NCBI GenBank assembly: GCA_964650485.1
Contig: CAZYTX010000001.1
Coordinates: 1 to 64,000, forward strand
Reading direction: 5' to 3'
Length of the DNA: 64,000 nucleotides
Source: CAZYTX01 sp964650485
Lineage (GTDB): Bacteria; RBG-13-61-14; DATKZS01
Both the position numbers and the translations under genes were made by a program. Positions 8,630 to 16,347 of this stretch are shown here, piece by piece; the stretch's first letter is position 1; each line of letters starts with the position of its first letter. A model generated the notes under the pieces. The model had not been told where the DNA came from. It saw only the letters and a program-made list of their open reading frames with translations, and searched no databases.

Positions 8630-9121
8630 TTATGCTTTACATCCCCTCTCTTTGAGGGTCCTTCGGAGAACTGGCAGCATTGCCAGGTCGCGTTCCCGGG
8701 CCAGGGACTCCTTGATCCGGATGAGGGTGGCCAGGTCCAGGATGCGCACGACGTTACCGGCTGCGAGATTGATTTCCTCGGTATGGCCTAGCAAGTCCTG
8801 GTAGCTTTGCCCGCGGACAGTGGAGCCCAGAAGGTCCAGGGGGCCGAACCTGGTCATCAGTTGGTGGTGCCCGGGGGTGTCAAGTCGTCGGGCGTCAGGG
8901 GACACCCCGGGTTTCATCCGGTAGGATGCCTCGAGCTCCTGGAGGGCCTCTTCGAGGCGGGCCAGGTTTTGATCGGTGCGCGAGTAGACAATGTAGAGGT
9001 CGAAGGTGGAGACCGGTGCGCCGTGAAGCGCTGCGCACACTCCGCCCACCACGATGAACTCAACTTCCGCGGAGGAGAGGGCGGTAAGGAGCTTATGGAA
9101 GTCAACTTGAGCGTCTTGCAT
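8630..9121 (-). CDS. nucleotidyltransferase-fold protein, likely toxin-like
   Basis: A 163-residue protein of the minimal nucleotidyltransferase type. FIVVGGVCAALHG near residue 22 matches the GG-x-A-x-x-LHG motif. STFDLYIVYS near residues 38-47 corresponds to the usual T-x-DLDIVY metal-binding motif, but the second Asp is Tyr. The C-terminal half (HTEEINLAAGNVVRILDLATLIRIKESL) is typical of the AbiEii/DUF6036-like group. It overlaps the upstream small gene by 20 bases, which points to a two-gene module, often viewed as toxin-antitoxin or MNT-like. Loss of the second carboxylate suggests impaired or altered catalysis. Confidence 0.7.
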   Translation of the reverse strand: MQDAQVDFHKLLTALSSAEVEFIVVGGVCAALHGAPVSTFDLYIVYSRTDQNLARLEEALQELEASYRMKPGVSPDARRLDTPGHHQLMTRFGPLDLLGSTVRGQSYQDLLGHTEEINLAAGNVVRILDLATLIRIKESLARERDLAMLPVLRRTLKERGCKA

Positions 9122-9353
9122 TTCGCAGCTTGATGAGGCTGTTTACGTTCTGCTGGAGAACCGATAGCCGCTCCTGGTGGCTGAGAGAAAGCATCCAGCG
9201 GATAAGGCTTACGTCAACCCCGTCGTCCCCTGAGGGCAGGGGACCAGGGCCGGCTTTACCCTCGACCGATCCTTTTCGATCAGGCTCCTTCATGGATTCA
9301 TTATAAAACCAGCGGGCAAGTCCTGTCCAGAAGATAATATCTTCGGGTTTCAT
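9102..9353 (-). CDS. small partner protein of nucleotidyltransferase module
   Basis: An 83-residue protein whose C-terminal half, DVSLIRWMLSLSHQERLSV followed by LQQNVNSLIKLRNA, is a recurrent pattern in short proteins encoded just before nucleotidyltransferase-fold genes. I recognise the pattern but know no proven function. The N-terminal part is Gly/Pro-rich and may be disordered. No good ribosome site precedes the ATG at 9353, and an ATG 60 bases later is an alternative. The 20-base overlap with the following gene indicates translational coupling. Confidence 0.6.
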   Translation of the reverse strand: MKPEDIIFWTGLARWFYNESMKEPDRKGSVEGKAGPGPLPSGDDGVDVSLIRWMLSLSHQERLSVLQQNVNSLIKLRNARRSS

Positions 9354-9414
9354 CAGGTTTGGAGTTCTTTAGTTTTGGGTTTCGAGCTCGGCGTTCTCTT
9401 CCTCGCTCCTGATA

Positions 9415-11109
9415 TTACTTGATGGTGAAGAAGAAGGGCATGAGCGCGAGCATGCGCGAGTCCTTGAGCTCTTCGTACATTGCGAGCTTGTGCAGGGGAC
9501 CCCGTGACCTCCTCGGTATGGAGAAGGGCAGCGGCAGGCCGGGCTTTTTTATCCTGGGCAGCGTGATTATGGGCACCTTCCTCGTGACCGGAATGCCGGC
9601 CCTTTGCTTTGCCCGCTCGACCGCGGTCAGGAGGTTCCCGATCTCGTCCACCAGTCCCTGCTCCTTTGCCTGCTCGCCTGTCCACACCCTGCCCTGTGCG
9701 GACTTCTCCATTTCCTTGTGCTCGCGCTTCCTGGCCTTGGCAGCCTTTTGCACGAACACCCGGTATATGGACTCCATCTCTTTCTTGATCTTCTTCTTTA
9801 ACTCCGGCGAGTACCCCCCGTAGTCGGTTGCCACGTCCGCGTGCGCCCCTTTGCTCACCTGCTCCTTTATAATCCCGATCTTGTTGTATAGCCCCTTCAG
9901 GTTGACCTTGCCCCCTATCACCCCGATGGACCCGGTGATAGTGGATGGAGACGCCAGTATCTCGCTTGCCGGCATGGATATGTAGTAACCGCCGGACGCT
10001 GCCACGTCGGCCATGGATGCCACCACCGGTTTTTTCTTGCCCAGCCTCTCCACTTCCCTCCATATCATGTCCGAGTGGCTGGCCGAGCCGCCTGGCGAGT
10101 CCACCCTGACCACCGCGGCGGCAACCCGGTCTTCCTCGCCCACCTCCCGGAGCGCACGCCTCATGGTGTCAGCCCCGGTGGTGGCCTCGCCCGGGCCGTA
10201 GAACCTGCTCTCGCCCCCGTGGATGGGGCCTGATGAAGTGATGATGGCCACTGCCAGGGACTTCTTCCACGGGTCGGATATCGAAAGCCGGGGACCGAAC
10301 AGACGGATGTACTTGTCGTGCCCGATCCTCCTGGGCGAGATGGCAAGCCACTTCTCCATGTACTCGTCAAGCTCGTCCTCGTAATGGAGCGCGTCCACCA
10401 GGCCGGCTTCCAAGGCCTCCTCGGCAAGCCACGGCCCCTGGTCAATGAGCTCGTGGATGACCGGGACATCCATGCCCCGGGACCGGGCCAGGGCCACGGT
10501 CCAGGTGGAGTAGATGCTCTCCAGCATTGACTCCACCGCCTCCCGGTGCTCGGCCGACATGCTGGTCCGGGTATAGGGCTCGACCGCGGTCTTGTACCTG
10601 CCGGCCTGGAACAGCTCGGCCTGGATGTCCAGCTTGTCCATGATCCCCTTGAAGTAGAACACCTCGCTCAACAGGCCGGTAAGGAAAAGGGTGGAGCCCG
10701 GGTTTACAACCACCCGGTCGCAGGCAGAGGCGATCATGAAGTCAATGTTCTCGGGCTCCTCCAAAAAGGCCAGCGCGTACTTTCCCTTTGCGCGGAACTC
10801 GCGCAGGGCCTGGCAAAGCTCGCCTGCCCTGCCCCATCCGAGATCGTGCCCGGCGACCCTTATCAGCAAAAGCTTTATGCCCGGGTCTTCGGACGCGACA
10901 CTGATGCTTGCAAGCATCTCCCGCATGGTCATGAGCTGTGCCGGGACGAGGCGCTGCCATATCCCCGAGATGTGGATGTCCTCCACCACCTGGCCGGAAA
11001 GCTTTATCTCAAGCACGTTGAAGCGACCGGCCGCGCGCCTCGACCACCAGGTAAGCGCGCCGGAAACGCCCAGACCGGCGCTCTGCAATGTCTTTCTGGC
11101 AACCGACAT
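9415..11109 (-). CDS. sppA: signal peptide peptidase SppA, double-domain type
   Basis: A 564-residue Ser/Lys-dyad protease of the long (67K, duplicated-domain) SppA class. The general-base lysine is in GRYKTAVEPYT near residue 173. The catalytic serine is in VAASGGYYI near residue 373, each in its expected half. It degrades cleaved signal peptides at the inner membrane. The N-terminus is only weakly hydrophobic, so the membrane anchor is less clear than in E. coli. It is the last gene of a four-gene minus-strand run with a deacetylase, an FG-GAP lipoprotein and a cyclophilin, spaced 14 bases from the latter. Confidence 0.92.
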   Translation of the reverse strand: MSVARKTLQSAGLGVSGALTWWSRRAAGRFNVLEIKLSGQVVEDIHISGIWQRLVPAQLMTMREMLASISVASEDPGIKLLLIRVAGHDLGWGRAGELCQALREFRAKGKYALAFLEEPENIDFMIASACDRVVVNPGSTLFLTGLLSEVFYFKGIMDKLDIQAELFQAGRYKTAVEPYTRTSMSAEHREAVESMLESIYSTWTVALARSRGMDVPVIHELIDQGPWLAEEALEAGLVDALHYEDELDEYMEKWLAISPRRIGHDKYIRLFGPRLSISDPWKKSLAVAIITSSGPIHGGESRFYGPGEATTGADTMRRALREVGEEDRVAAAVVRVDSPGGSASHSDMIWREVERLGKKKPVVASMADVAASGGYYISMPASEILASPSTITGSIGVIGGKVNLKGLYNKIGIIKEQVSKGAHADVATDYGGYSPELKKKIKKEMESIYRVFVQKAAKARKREHKEMEKSAQGRVWTGEQAKEQGLVDEIGNLLTAVERAKQRAGIPVTRKVPIITLPRIKKPGLPLPFSIPRRSRGPLHKLAMYEELKDSRMLALMPFFFTIK

Positions 11110-11123
11110 AAGAGCCGCCCCTC

Positions 11124-11753
11124 TTACTCCTTGGCCTCCAGGTACACGTTCTTCATGACAACCTCGTCAAGTGGCATGTACTCCCTGGGCTTGCCGCCCT
11201 CCGGGGTCAAGGGAAGGTCCGCGATCCTGTCAACCACGGCCATCCCCTGGATCACCTCCCCGAAGACCGCGTAGTAGCCGTCCATCACCGCAAGTCTCCT
11301 GAGAATTATGTAGAACTGGGTGCTGCCCATGTCAGGCATTGCAGAATGATGGTACAGTCCCACCGCTCCCCTCTTATTCGGGCCGGTGGGACTCTCAAGG
11401 GGAATGGTTTCATCAATTAAACCGAGGCCCGCGCCCTGTGGGTTCCCTCCCCGGATCCACTGGCGGGGCCTGATCTCGTGGAAGGTCAGCCCGTCGTAGA
11501 GGCCTTGCTTTACAAGCTTTATAAAGTGCCGGCAGGTCTTGGGCGCCCAATCCGGACGCATTTTGATCCTGATCTTGCCGTAGTTCGTCTCTATCACCAC
11601 CGACATGCGGGCTATCTCTTCATCATCCAGTTCGGAGACCGGCCTGTCCAGGACCGGGGCGTCGCTGGTGTACGACTTCTCGCAGCCGGCCACAGAAATA
11701 GCCGCGGCCAGAAACGCCAGATGCACCGGGAAAATCAGCGCTCTCCTTTTCAT
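11124..11753 (-). CDS. cyclophilin-type peptidylprolyl isomerase lipoprotein
   Basis: A 209-residue protein with a lipoprotein signal (lipobox VAGC at about residue 24) followed by a cyclophilin domain. Landmarks are IETNYGKIRIKM, FIKLVKQGLYDGLTFHEI, GSTQFYIIL and AVFGEVIQGMAVVDRIADLP. It catalyses cis-trans isomerisation of proline bonds and should help fold exported proteins while tethered to a membrane. AAGGTGAG lies before the ATG. It is nine bases downstream of the FG-GAP gene and precedes sppA, so the run looks like an envelope quality-control operon. Confidence 0.9.
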   Translation of the reverse strand: MKRRALIFPVHLAFLAAAISVAGCEKSYTSDAPVLDRPVSELDDEEIARMSVVIETNYGKIRIKMRPDWAPKTCRHFIKLVKQGLYDGLTFHEIRPRQWIRGGNPQGAGLGLIDETIPLESPTGPNKRGAVGLYHHSAMPDMGSTQFYIILRRLAVMDGYYAVFGEVIQGMAVVDRIADLPLTPEGGKPREYMPLDEVVMKNVYLEAKE

Positions 11754-11762
11754 ATACTCACC

Positions 11763-13604
11763 TTAAAACACCAGGTATGCCTGCCCGTGGCCGGGCGCAC
11801 CTATGAGGATATCAGGGAACCCGTCAAGGTTTAAGTCACCCACACCGGCGACCGCGCTTCCGAAACCCCCGCCTCGAAAAGGAGCAGGGATCAACTCCGA
11901 GTAGGCCGTCATGTCCGTTACCGGTCCCTTGAACACGTAGCAGTTGCCCGCACTTGGCGAGCCCGCCACAATGTCGGACACCCCGTCCTTGTCAAGGTCC
12001 CCCGCCCCGGCAATGGCCACGCCAAAGCCGGCCTCACCGGTGCTCAGCCTGGCCGAGTAGTCCAGGTCCGAGCTCTCGATGCTCGCCCCGTTCAATGGAA
12101 AAGATATGGCCCCGGTAAGACCGCCGAAGAAAACGTATACCGTGTCCCCGCCCGACACCGCCAGGTCAAAGGCCACGTCACCGTCGCCGGCAAGGTCCCC
12201 GCCCGCGGTGACGGCCTTGCCAAAGCTCCTTCCCGCCGCGCTGCCGCGTATGGTCACGTCAGCCTTTGTCCGGGAGAGGTCCAGCACCGCGCCACCGGTC
12301 CCCAGGCTGCCGAACCCGGCCACACCGGCGTCACCACCGTAGAACACGTATACAGCCCCGGCGCCAGCGTCGTGAAAAGGCGCGGCCACGGCCACGTCCC
12401 GCACCCCGTCCCCGTTCACGTCCCCGATGGTGGACACCACCCTGCCGAAACCGTCGCCCGGCTCCTCGCCTTTTATCACCAGCAGCGCCCTGGAAGCGCT
12501 CCCCGATAAAAGCCCCTGGCCACGGAAAAAGTAGACCGCGCCGGTGGAAAACGCCCCGGGCGCGCCCGCCATGAACTCCTGGCCGCCGTCCCCGTCAATG
12601 TCAAATGCAGGGGAAAGGGACGCGCCGAAGCTGTCCCCTCCGCTCTCGCCCGTCAATATCACGTCCACCGAACTCGCACTGAGAGTTCGAGGAAGCGAGC
12701 CGCTCCCAAACTTTATGAACACCGCGCCCGCGTCCGTGGCCAGGCCGCTGTCAAACCCGGGCGCGCCCGCGGCAACGTCCGCGAAACCATCGGCGTTCAC
12801 TTTGAACAGGCCCGCGGCGCTCGCTCCGAAGGAGTCCCCGGTGTCCCCGCTTATGGTCATTGCCGGGACCATCTCGGGGAGCGCGGTAAGCACGTGGATA
12901 CCGCTTGCGTTCACGCGGCTCTCGAGCAGCGAATCACTGCCCGCACCCAGCACCACGCTCACCCCGCCCTGTCCGGGGGATGCCGCCACCATGTCCGGGG
13001 ACCCGTCTCCGTTAACGTCATCCGCGGCGGCAAGCACTCCGCCGAACCCACGCGCAGTGTCCCCCTCGACCGGCCTCAGGGGTATGGATATCCTCTGCAT
13101 ACGGAGAGGGCCTGCAATGTTGCTGAGCCCGGACTCATTGCCGACCTCGTCCCTGGACTTGATGGCCAGCCATATGGTCTCTCCGGGAGCTATCCTTGGC
13201 AGGAACCATTGCTCCAGTGTCCCGGCCTCCGCGGGCCAGGGCTCGCCGCCCAACTGGCGCGCACTGTCCCAGAACTCCGACATGGCACTGGAAGCGCTGT
13301 CCGCGCCCAATTGATCCAGGTCCGCCCGGGTGAAATATCGCATGTCGTACAGAGAGGCCCTGCCCTCGTGGCCGTCGTCTCCCGGCGAGGTCCATGCAAG
13401 TATCCTGGTGTTCACCGGTCCCGCGGTGCTGCCGTGGCTGACCTTGCCGTCCCATATGAGAGCGTCCGCTTTGGAAAAGCAGCAGAGGTCCGTAACCTTG
13501 CCCGGCGCCTTGTCATCAACCTCGGCACAGGCATTTACGAGCATGAGGCAAAAAAGACACGCGCCCGCGGCAAGAAAGAATTCTTTCATACTCATAAATT
13601 TCAT
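11763..13604 (-). CDS. FG-GAP repeat (integrin-alpha-like beta-propeller) lipoprotein
   Basis: A 613-residue exported protein. A lipobox (LMLVNAC) follows the hydrophobic N-terminus. About 180 residues then precede seven FG-GAP repeats of the form FG...D-x-(D/N)-x-DG-x-x-D-(I/V)-x-x-G-(A/S)-P, for example DVNGDGSPDMV, DVNGDGVRDVAV and DLNLDGFPDILIGAPG. Seven repeats would close a calcium-binding propeller. One repeat (DLAGDGDVAFDLAV) carries an extra insertion. I chose the ATG at 13604 because it overlaps the deacetylase stop as ATGA. Upstream and downstream in-frame ATGs exist. Likely a surface binding or adhesion protein. Confidence 0.85.
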   Translation of the reverse strand: MKFMSMKEFFLAAGACLFCLMLVNACAEVDDKAPGKVTDLCCFSKADALIWDGKVSHGSTAGPVNTRILAWTSPGDDGHEGRASLYDMRYFTRADLDQLGADSASSAMSEFWDSARQLGGEPWPAEAGTLEQWFLPRIAPGETIWLAIKSRDEVGNESGLSNIAGPLRMQRISIPLRPVEGDTARGFGGVLAAADDVNGDGSPDMVAASPGQGGVSVVLGAGSDSLLESRVNASGIHVLTALPEMVPAMTISGDTGDSFGASAAGLFKVNADGFADVAAGAPGFDSGLATDAGAVFIKFGSGSLPRTLSASSVDVILTGESGGDSFGASLSPAFDIDGDGGQEFMAGAPGAFSTGAVYFFRGQGLLSGSASRALLVIKGEEPGDGFGRVVSTIGDVNGDGVRDVAVAAPFHDAGAGAVYVFYGGDAGVAGFGSLGTGGAVLDLSRTKADVTIRGSAAGRSFGKAVTAGGDLAGDGDVAFDLAVSGGDTVYVFFGGLTGAISFPLNGASIESSDLDYSARLSTGEAGFGVAIAGAGDLDKDGVSDIVAGSPSAGNCYVFKGPVTDMTAYSELIPAPFRGGGFGSAVAGVGDLNLDGFPDILIGAPGHGQAYLVF

Positions 13605-14644
13605 CCGCCTATTCCAGGCCATCTTCCATCCAGGCTTTCGTCCAGCTTGTAAAGCATGTCCTGGAAGCCGGGGTCCAGTTCCAGCTCACCCTGGGGCGGC
13701 TTTTTCTTTTCCATCATAAGACTTGTCACCTCGCCCACTGCCCGGGCCTGTCCCTCGAGATGGTATCCGCCCTCAAGGGTGATAACCACCCTGCCCTGGC
13801 AAAGCTCCCGGGCCGCATCCAGTATGGTCCCCGCTATCCTTGCGAACCCCTCCTCGCTCACCTCCATGCCGCCGAGGGGGTCCAGGCGGTGGAGGTCGAA
13901 CCCCGCGGACACCAGCACAAGCTCGGGCCTGAAACCCCGGGCAACAGGCAACATGGCCATCTTGTAGGCCGCGTCGTAGATCGGGTCACCGCACCCCGCG
14001 GGCAGCGGGATGTTGACCGTGTACCCCTTGCCCTCTGCTTCCCCGGTCTCTCCCATGCCCCCGCTGCCGGGGTAAAATGGGTAGCGGTGGGTGGAGAAGT
14101 AAAGCACCCGGGGGTCGCTGTAAAAGGAGTGCTGGGTGCCGTTGCCGTGGTGCACGTCCCAGTCCACGATCAGGATCCTTTCCAGCCCGTGGACCTCCAG
14201 GGCGTACCGGGCGGCCACCGCGATGTTGTTGAAGAGGCAGAACCCCATGGCGCGGTCGGACTCGGCGTGGTGCCCGGGCGGTCGCACCAGTGCGATGGCG
14301 TTCTCGAGCTCCCCTTTGACCACTGCCTCGACAGCATTCAAAAGACCGCCCGCAGCCAGGAGCGCTGTATCATAGGACCGGCTCGACGTCGGGGTGTCCA
14401 TGTCCATCATGGACCGCTCTTTTCCCGAGGTCGCTTTTATGCGCTCGATGTGGGTCTTGGTGTGCACCCTCATCAGCTCCTCGAACGTGGCCTCTCTTAG
14501 CTCTATCTTCTTTGTCTCGGCCATCATGCCCTGGTCCTCAAGCACCTGAAAGATGGCATCGAGCCGCTCCGGCCGCTCCGGGTGACCGGGTCCCGTGTCG
14601 TGGTCCTTGAACACCGGGTCAAAAACTACTCCGGTCCTGGACAT
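13601..14644 (-). CDS. histone deacetylase / acetoin utilisation family protein
   Basis: A 347-residue zinc amidohydrolase. The N-terminus HDTGPGHPERPERLDAI, then PPGHHAESDRAMGFCLFNNI near residues 128-147, DWDVHHGNGTQ near 165-175 and SAGFDLHRLDPLGG are the standard HDAC-family landmarks with the active-site histidines and zinc ligands. Bacterial members deacetylate small amides, polyamines or acyl-lysines. The actual substrate here is unknown. AAGGGGG lies just before the ATG. First gene of the minus-strand run, overlapping the FG-GAP gene by four bases. Confidence 0.92.
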   Translation of the reverse strand: MSRTGVVFDPVFKDHDTGPGHPERPERLDAIFQVLEDQGMMAETKKIELREATFEELMRVHTKTHIERIKATSGKERSMMDMDTPTSSRSYDTALLAAGGLLNAVEAVVKGELENAIALVRPPGHHAESDRAMGFCLFNNIAVAARYALEVHGLERILIVDWDVHHGNGTQHSFYSDPRVLYFSTHRYPFYPGSGGMGETGEAEGKGYTVNIPLPAGCGDPIYDAAYKMAMLPVARGFRPELVLVSAGFDLHRLDPLGGMEVSEEGFARIAGTILDAARELCQGRVVITLEGGYHLEGQARAVGEVTSLMMEKKKPPQGELELDPGFQDMLYKLDESLDGRWPGIGG

Positions 14645-14779
14645 GGATATCCCCCCTTGCTTGTCTTTCGCGTATGCTGGCCATTGTAATTACATTGCCG
14701 GGAAGTCGCAAGCTTACTGAGCTGCATCCCGGTTTGACACGACCTTGTTTTGGGTGCTAATAATCCTCTTGGAAGTATT

Positions 14780-15610
14780 ATGAGTCCGACCATATCCAGC
14801 AAGAAGAAGGAAAAGCGGGTGATGAAGTCCCGCCGGTCCATGGAGCGGGAGAGGGTCATTTTCCTGGGCCTGCTCGCCGGCTGCGTGGCCACCATACTGA
14901 TCCACCTGGTGGTGCAGGTGATACTGGCCGCGGGTGCGGCCAAGGCCCGGGAGCTCAAGGTTGAGGCGGCGAAGTCGCAGCGCCTGCTGGTGGTGATGGA
15001 GTCCGAGGAGAAATTCGAGCGTGAGCTGGAGATCGCAAAGAAGGCCCAGGTGGAGGACACGGCCGGGAAAAACAGGCGGGAGGAATGGACGAAAAGAAAA
15101 GACATGCACCCCGAGCTGGCACATACACAGATGGAAAAGAACATGCTTGAGATGAAGCGGATTGGGGAGGACCCCGAATACCCCGATAAAAAGGCCCTGA
15201 AAAAGATTGCCGAGCTGGCCTCGCCCCCGAGGTCGGGCGTGGGAGTCAGTAAGGAGCGCAGGGGCTACAAGGTTGAGCTGGCCTTCCCATACGACGAGGT
15301 CATTGACTCGCACCCGGAGGTTAAAGGCTACATGCCGGGCATATACCGGGAGGTGCGCCGCACCGCCGCTGGCATCATGCGCGACCTCTTCGCCTTCGGT
15401 GACTCGCACCGCATATACAGTGTGCTGATCTCATGCCAGGGCATGGTCACGGTGAGTTCCAGGGAGGGGCGCAAGCGCGAGCTCAGAGACATGTTCGTGG
15501 TCCGGGCCCGGGAGCGGGGCAAGAGGTGGGAGGACATGGACAGGGCCGAGGCCGAGGGCGAGTGGCGGCTTGTAAAAGACGTGTTCCCCGACCTGATGGA
15601 CAGCCTGTAG
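14780..15610 (+). CDS. single-pass membrane protein of unknown function
   Basis: A protein of about 276 residues, not recognised. A Lys/Arg-rich cytoplasmic N-terminus (SSKKKEKRVMKSRRSMERER) leads into one membrane helix (VIFLGLLAGCVATILIHLVV, near 29-48). A charged, probably coiled region follows, then a compact C-terminal domain of about 120 residues (YKVELAFPYDEV to the end). I prefer the ATG at 14780 over a TTG 30 bases earlier. Ten bases separate it from a second membrane-anchored gene, so the two probably form one unit. Divergent from the deacetylase gene. Confidence 0.7.
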   Translation: MSPTISSKKKEKRVMKSRRSMERERVIFLGLLAGCVATILIHLVVQVILAAGAAKARELKVEAAKSQRLLVVMESEEKFERELEIAKKAQVEDTAGKNRREEWTKRKDMHPELAHTQMEKNMLEMKRIGEDPEYPDKKALKKIAELASPPRSGVGVSKERRGYKVELAFPYDEVIDSHPEVKGYMPGIYREVRRTAAGIMRDLFAFGDSHRIYSVLISCQGMVTVSSREGRKRELRDMFVVRARERGKRWEDMDRAEAEGEWRLVKDVFPDLMDSL

Positions 15611-15620
15611 GGAAAGACCC

Positions 15621-16184
15621 ATGACCGATATGCTGAAAGGTATGATAAAGGACATGCGGGTGGTGTTCATCCTGCTGGGCACGGTGGTGCTGCACCTCGT
15701 AATTGCCATCTTCTTCCTGCTCTACTCCGGCAAGGTTGACAAAACCTATGACCGGGCCCACGAGACCCTCAAGTTCCAGTGGGCGCAGGAGGACAGGGAA
15801 CGGGAGGCCGGTCACGAGGATGTCCTCCTCTCCGAGTTCGGGGCCACAAAGCTCGACAGGATAGCATTCGACCCCAGGCTGGACATAAAGCTCGCGCTGC
15901 AGAAGCTCTGCCAGGCGGTGATGCCCGCCGAGTACCTTGTAAAGGTGAGCGTGGACAGGTTTACCGAGTTCAAGGTCTACGTAAACGTGTTCAACATGCC
16001 CGGGGAAAAGGTGCTGGCGGGGTATCTGAAAGATGTCTTCTCCCACGTGGATGACCGCTACGTGTATCAGGTTATTTTTACCGACGAGGAGCGCTTCAAG
16101 ATAGTTGACAAGAGTCAACTGGAGAGGATAAACAACTGGGAGAAGACCAGCCTGGACTACGTGGAGAGGGTCTGCTTACCCTGA
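15621..16184 (+). CDS. single-pass membrane protein, partner of the preceding gene
   Basis: A 187-residue protein, not recognised. One membrane helix lies near the N-terminus (VVFILLGTVVLHLVIAIFFL, about residues 14-33). A soluble domain follows, with FDPRLDIKLALQKLCQAV, KVSVDRFTEFKVYVNVFN and ERINNWEKTSLDYVERV. The size, topology and tight spacing to the preceding gene suggest a two-protein membrane complex. No catalytic motif is visible. The repeat at 16226-16337 follows. Confidence 0.7.
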   Translation: MTDMLKGMIKDMRVVFILLGTVVLHLVIAIFFLLYSGKVDKTYDRAHETLKFQWAQEDREREAGHEDVLLSEFGATKLDRIAFDPRLDIKLALQKLCQAVMPAEYLVKVSVDRFTEFKVYVNVFNMPGEKVLAGYLKDVFSHVDDRYVYQVIFTDEERFKIVDKSQLERINNWEKTSLDYVERVCLP

Positions 16185-16225
16185 TAGTGCCGTTCAAAAC
16201 CTGGGATGCAGGCTAAGAATCATAT

Positions 16226-16337
16226 CACGCGGAGGCGCAGAGAACGCAAAGAACAAATAACCCTTGATCGGTGGGCTCTATCTGTAGTCGCAGGCGGGGG
16301 ACGGAAAGTTTTTTTTGCGCCTTTGCGTCTTTGCGTG
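16226..16337. repeat. imperfect inverted repeat of CGCAGAG/CGCAAAG type
   Basis: The left arm (16226 to about 16250) begins CACGCGGAGGCGCAGAG. The right arm (about 16315-16337), read in reverse, begins CACGCAAAGACGCAAAG. The arms match apart from scattered purine transitions. Nothing coding lies between them. The arms resemble in composition those flanking the GxxExxY gene near 48.5 kb. It may be an empty or degraded copy of the same repeat family, placed between two convergent gene ends. Confidence 0.5.
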
Positions 16338-16347
16338 AAACTATACA

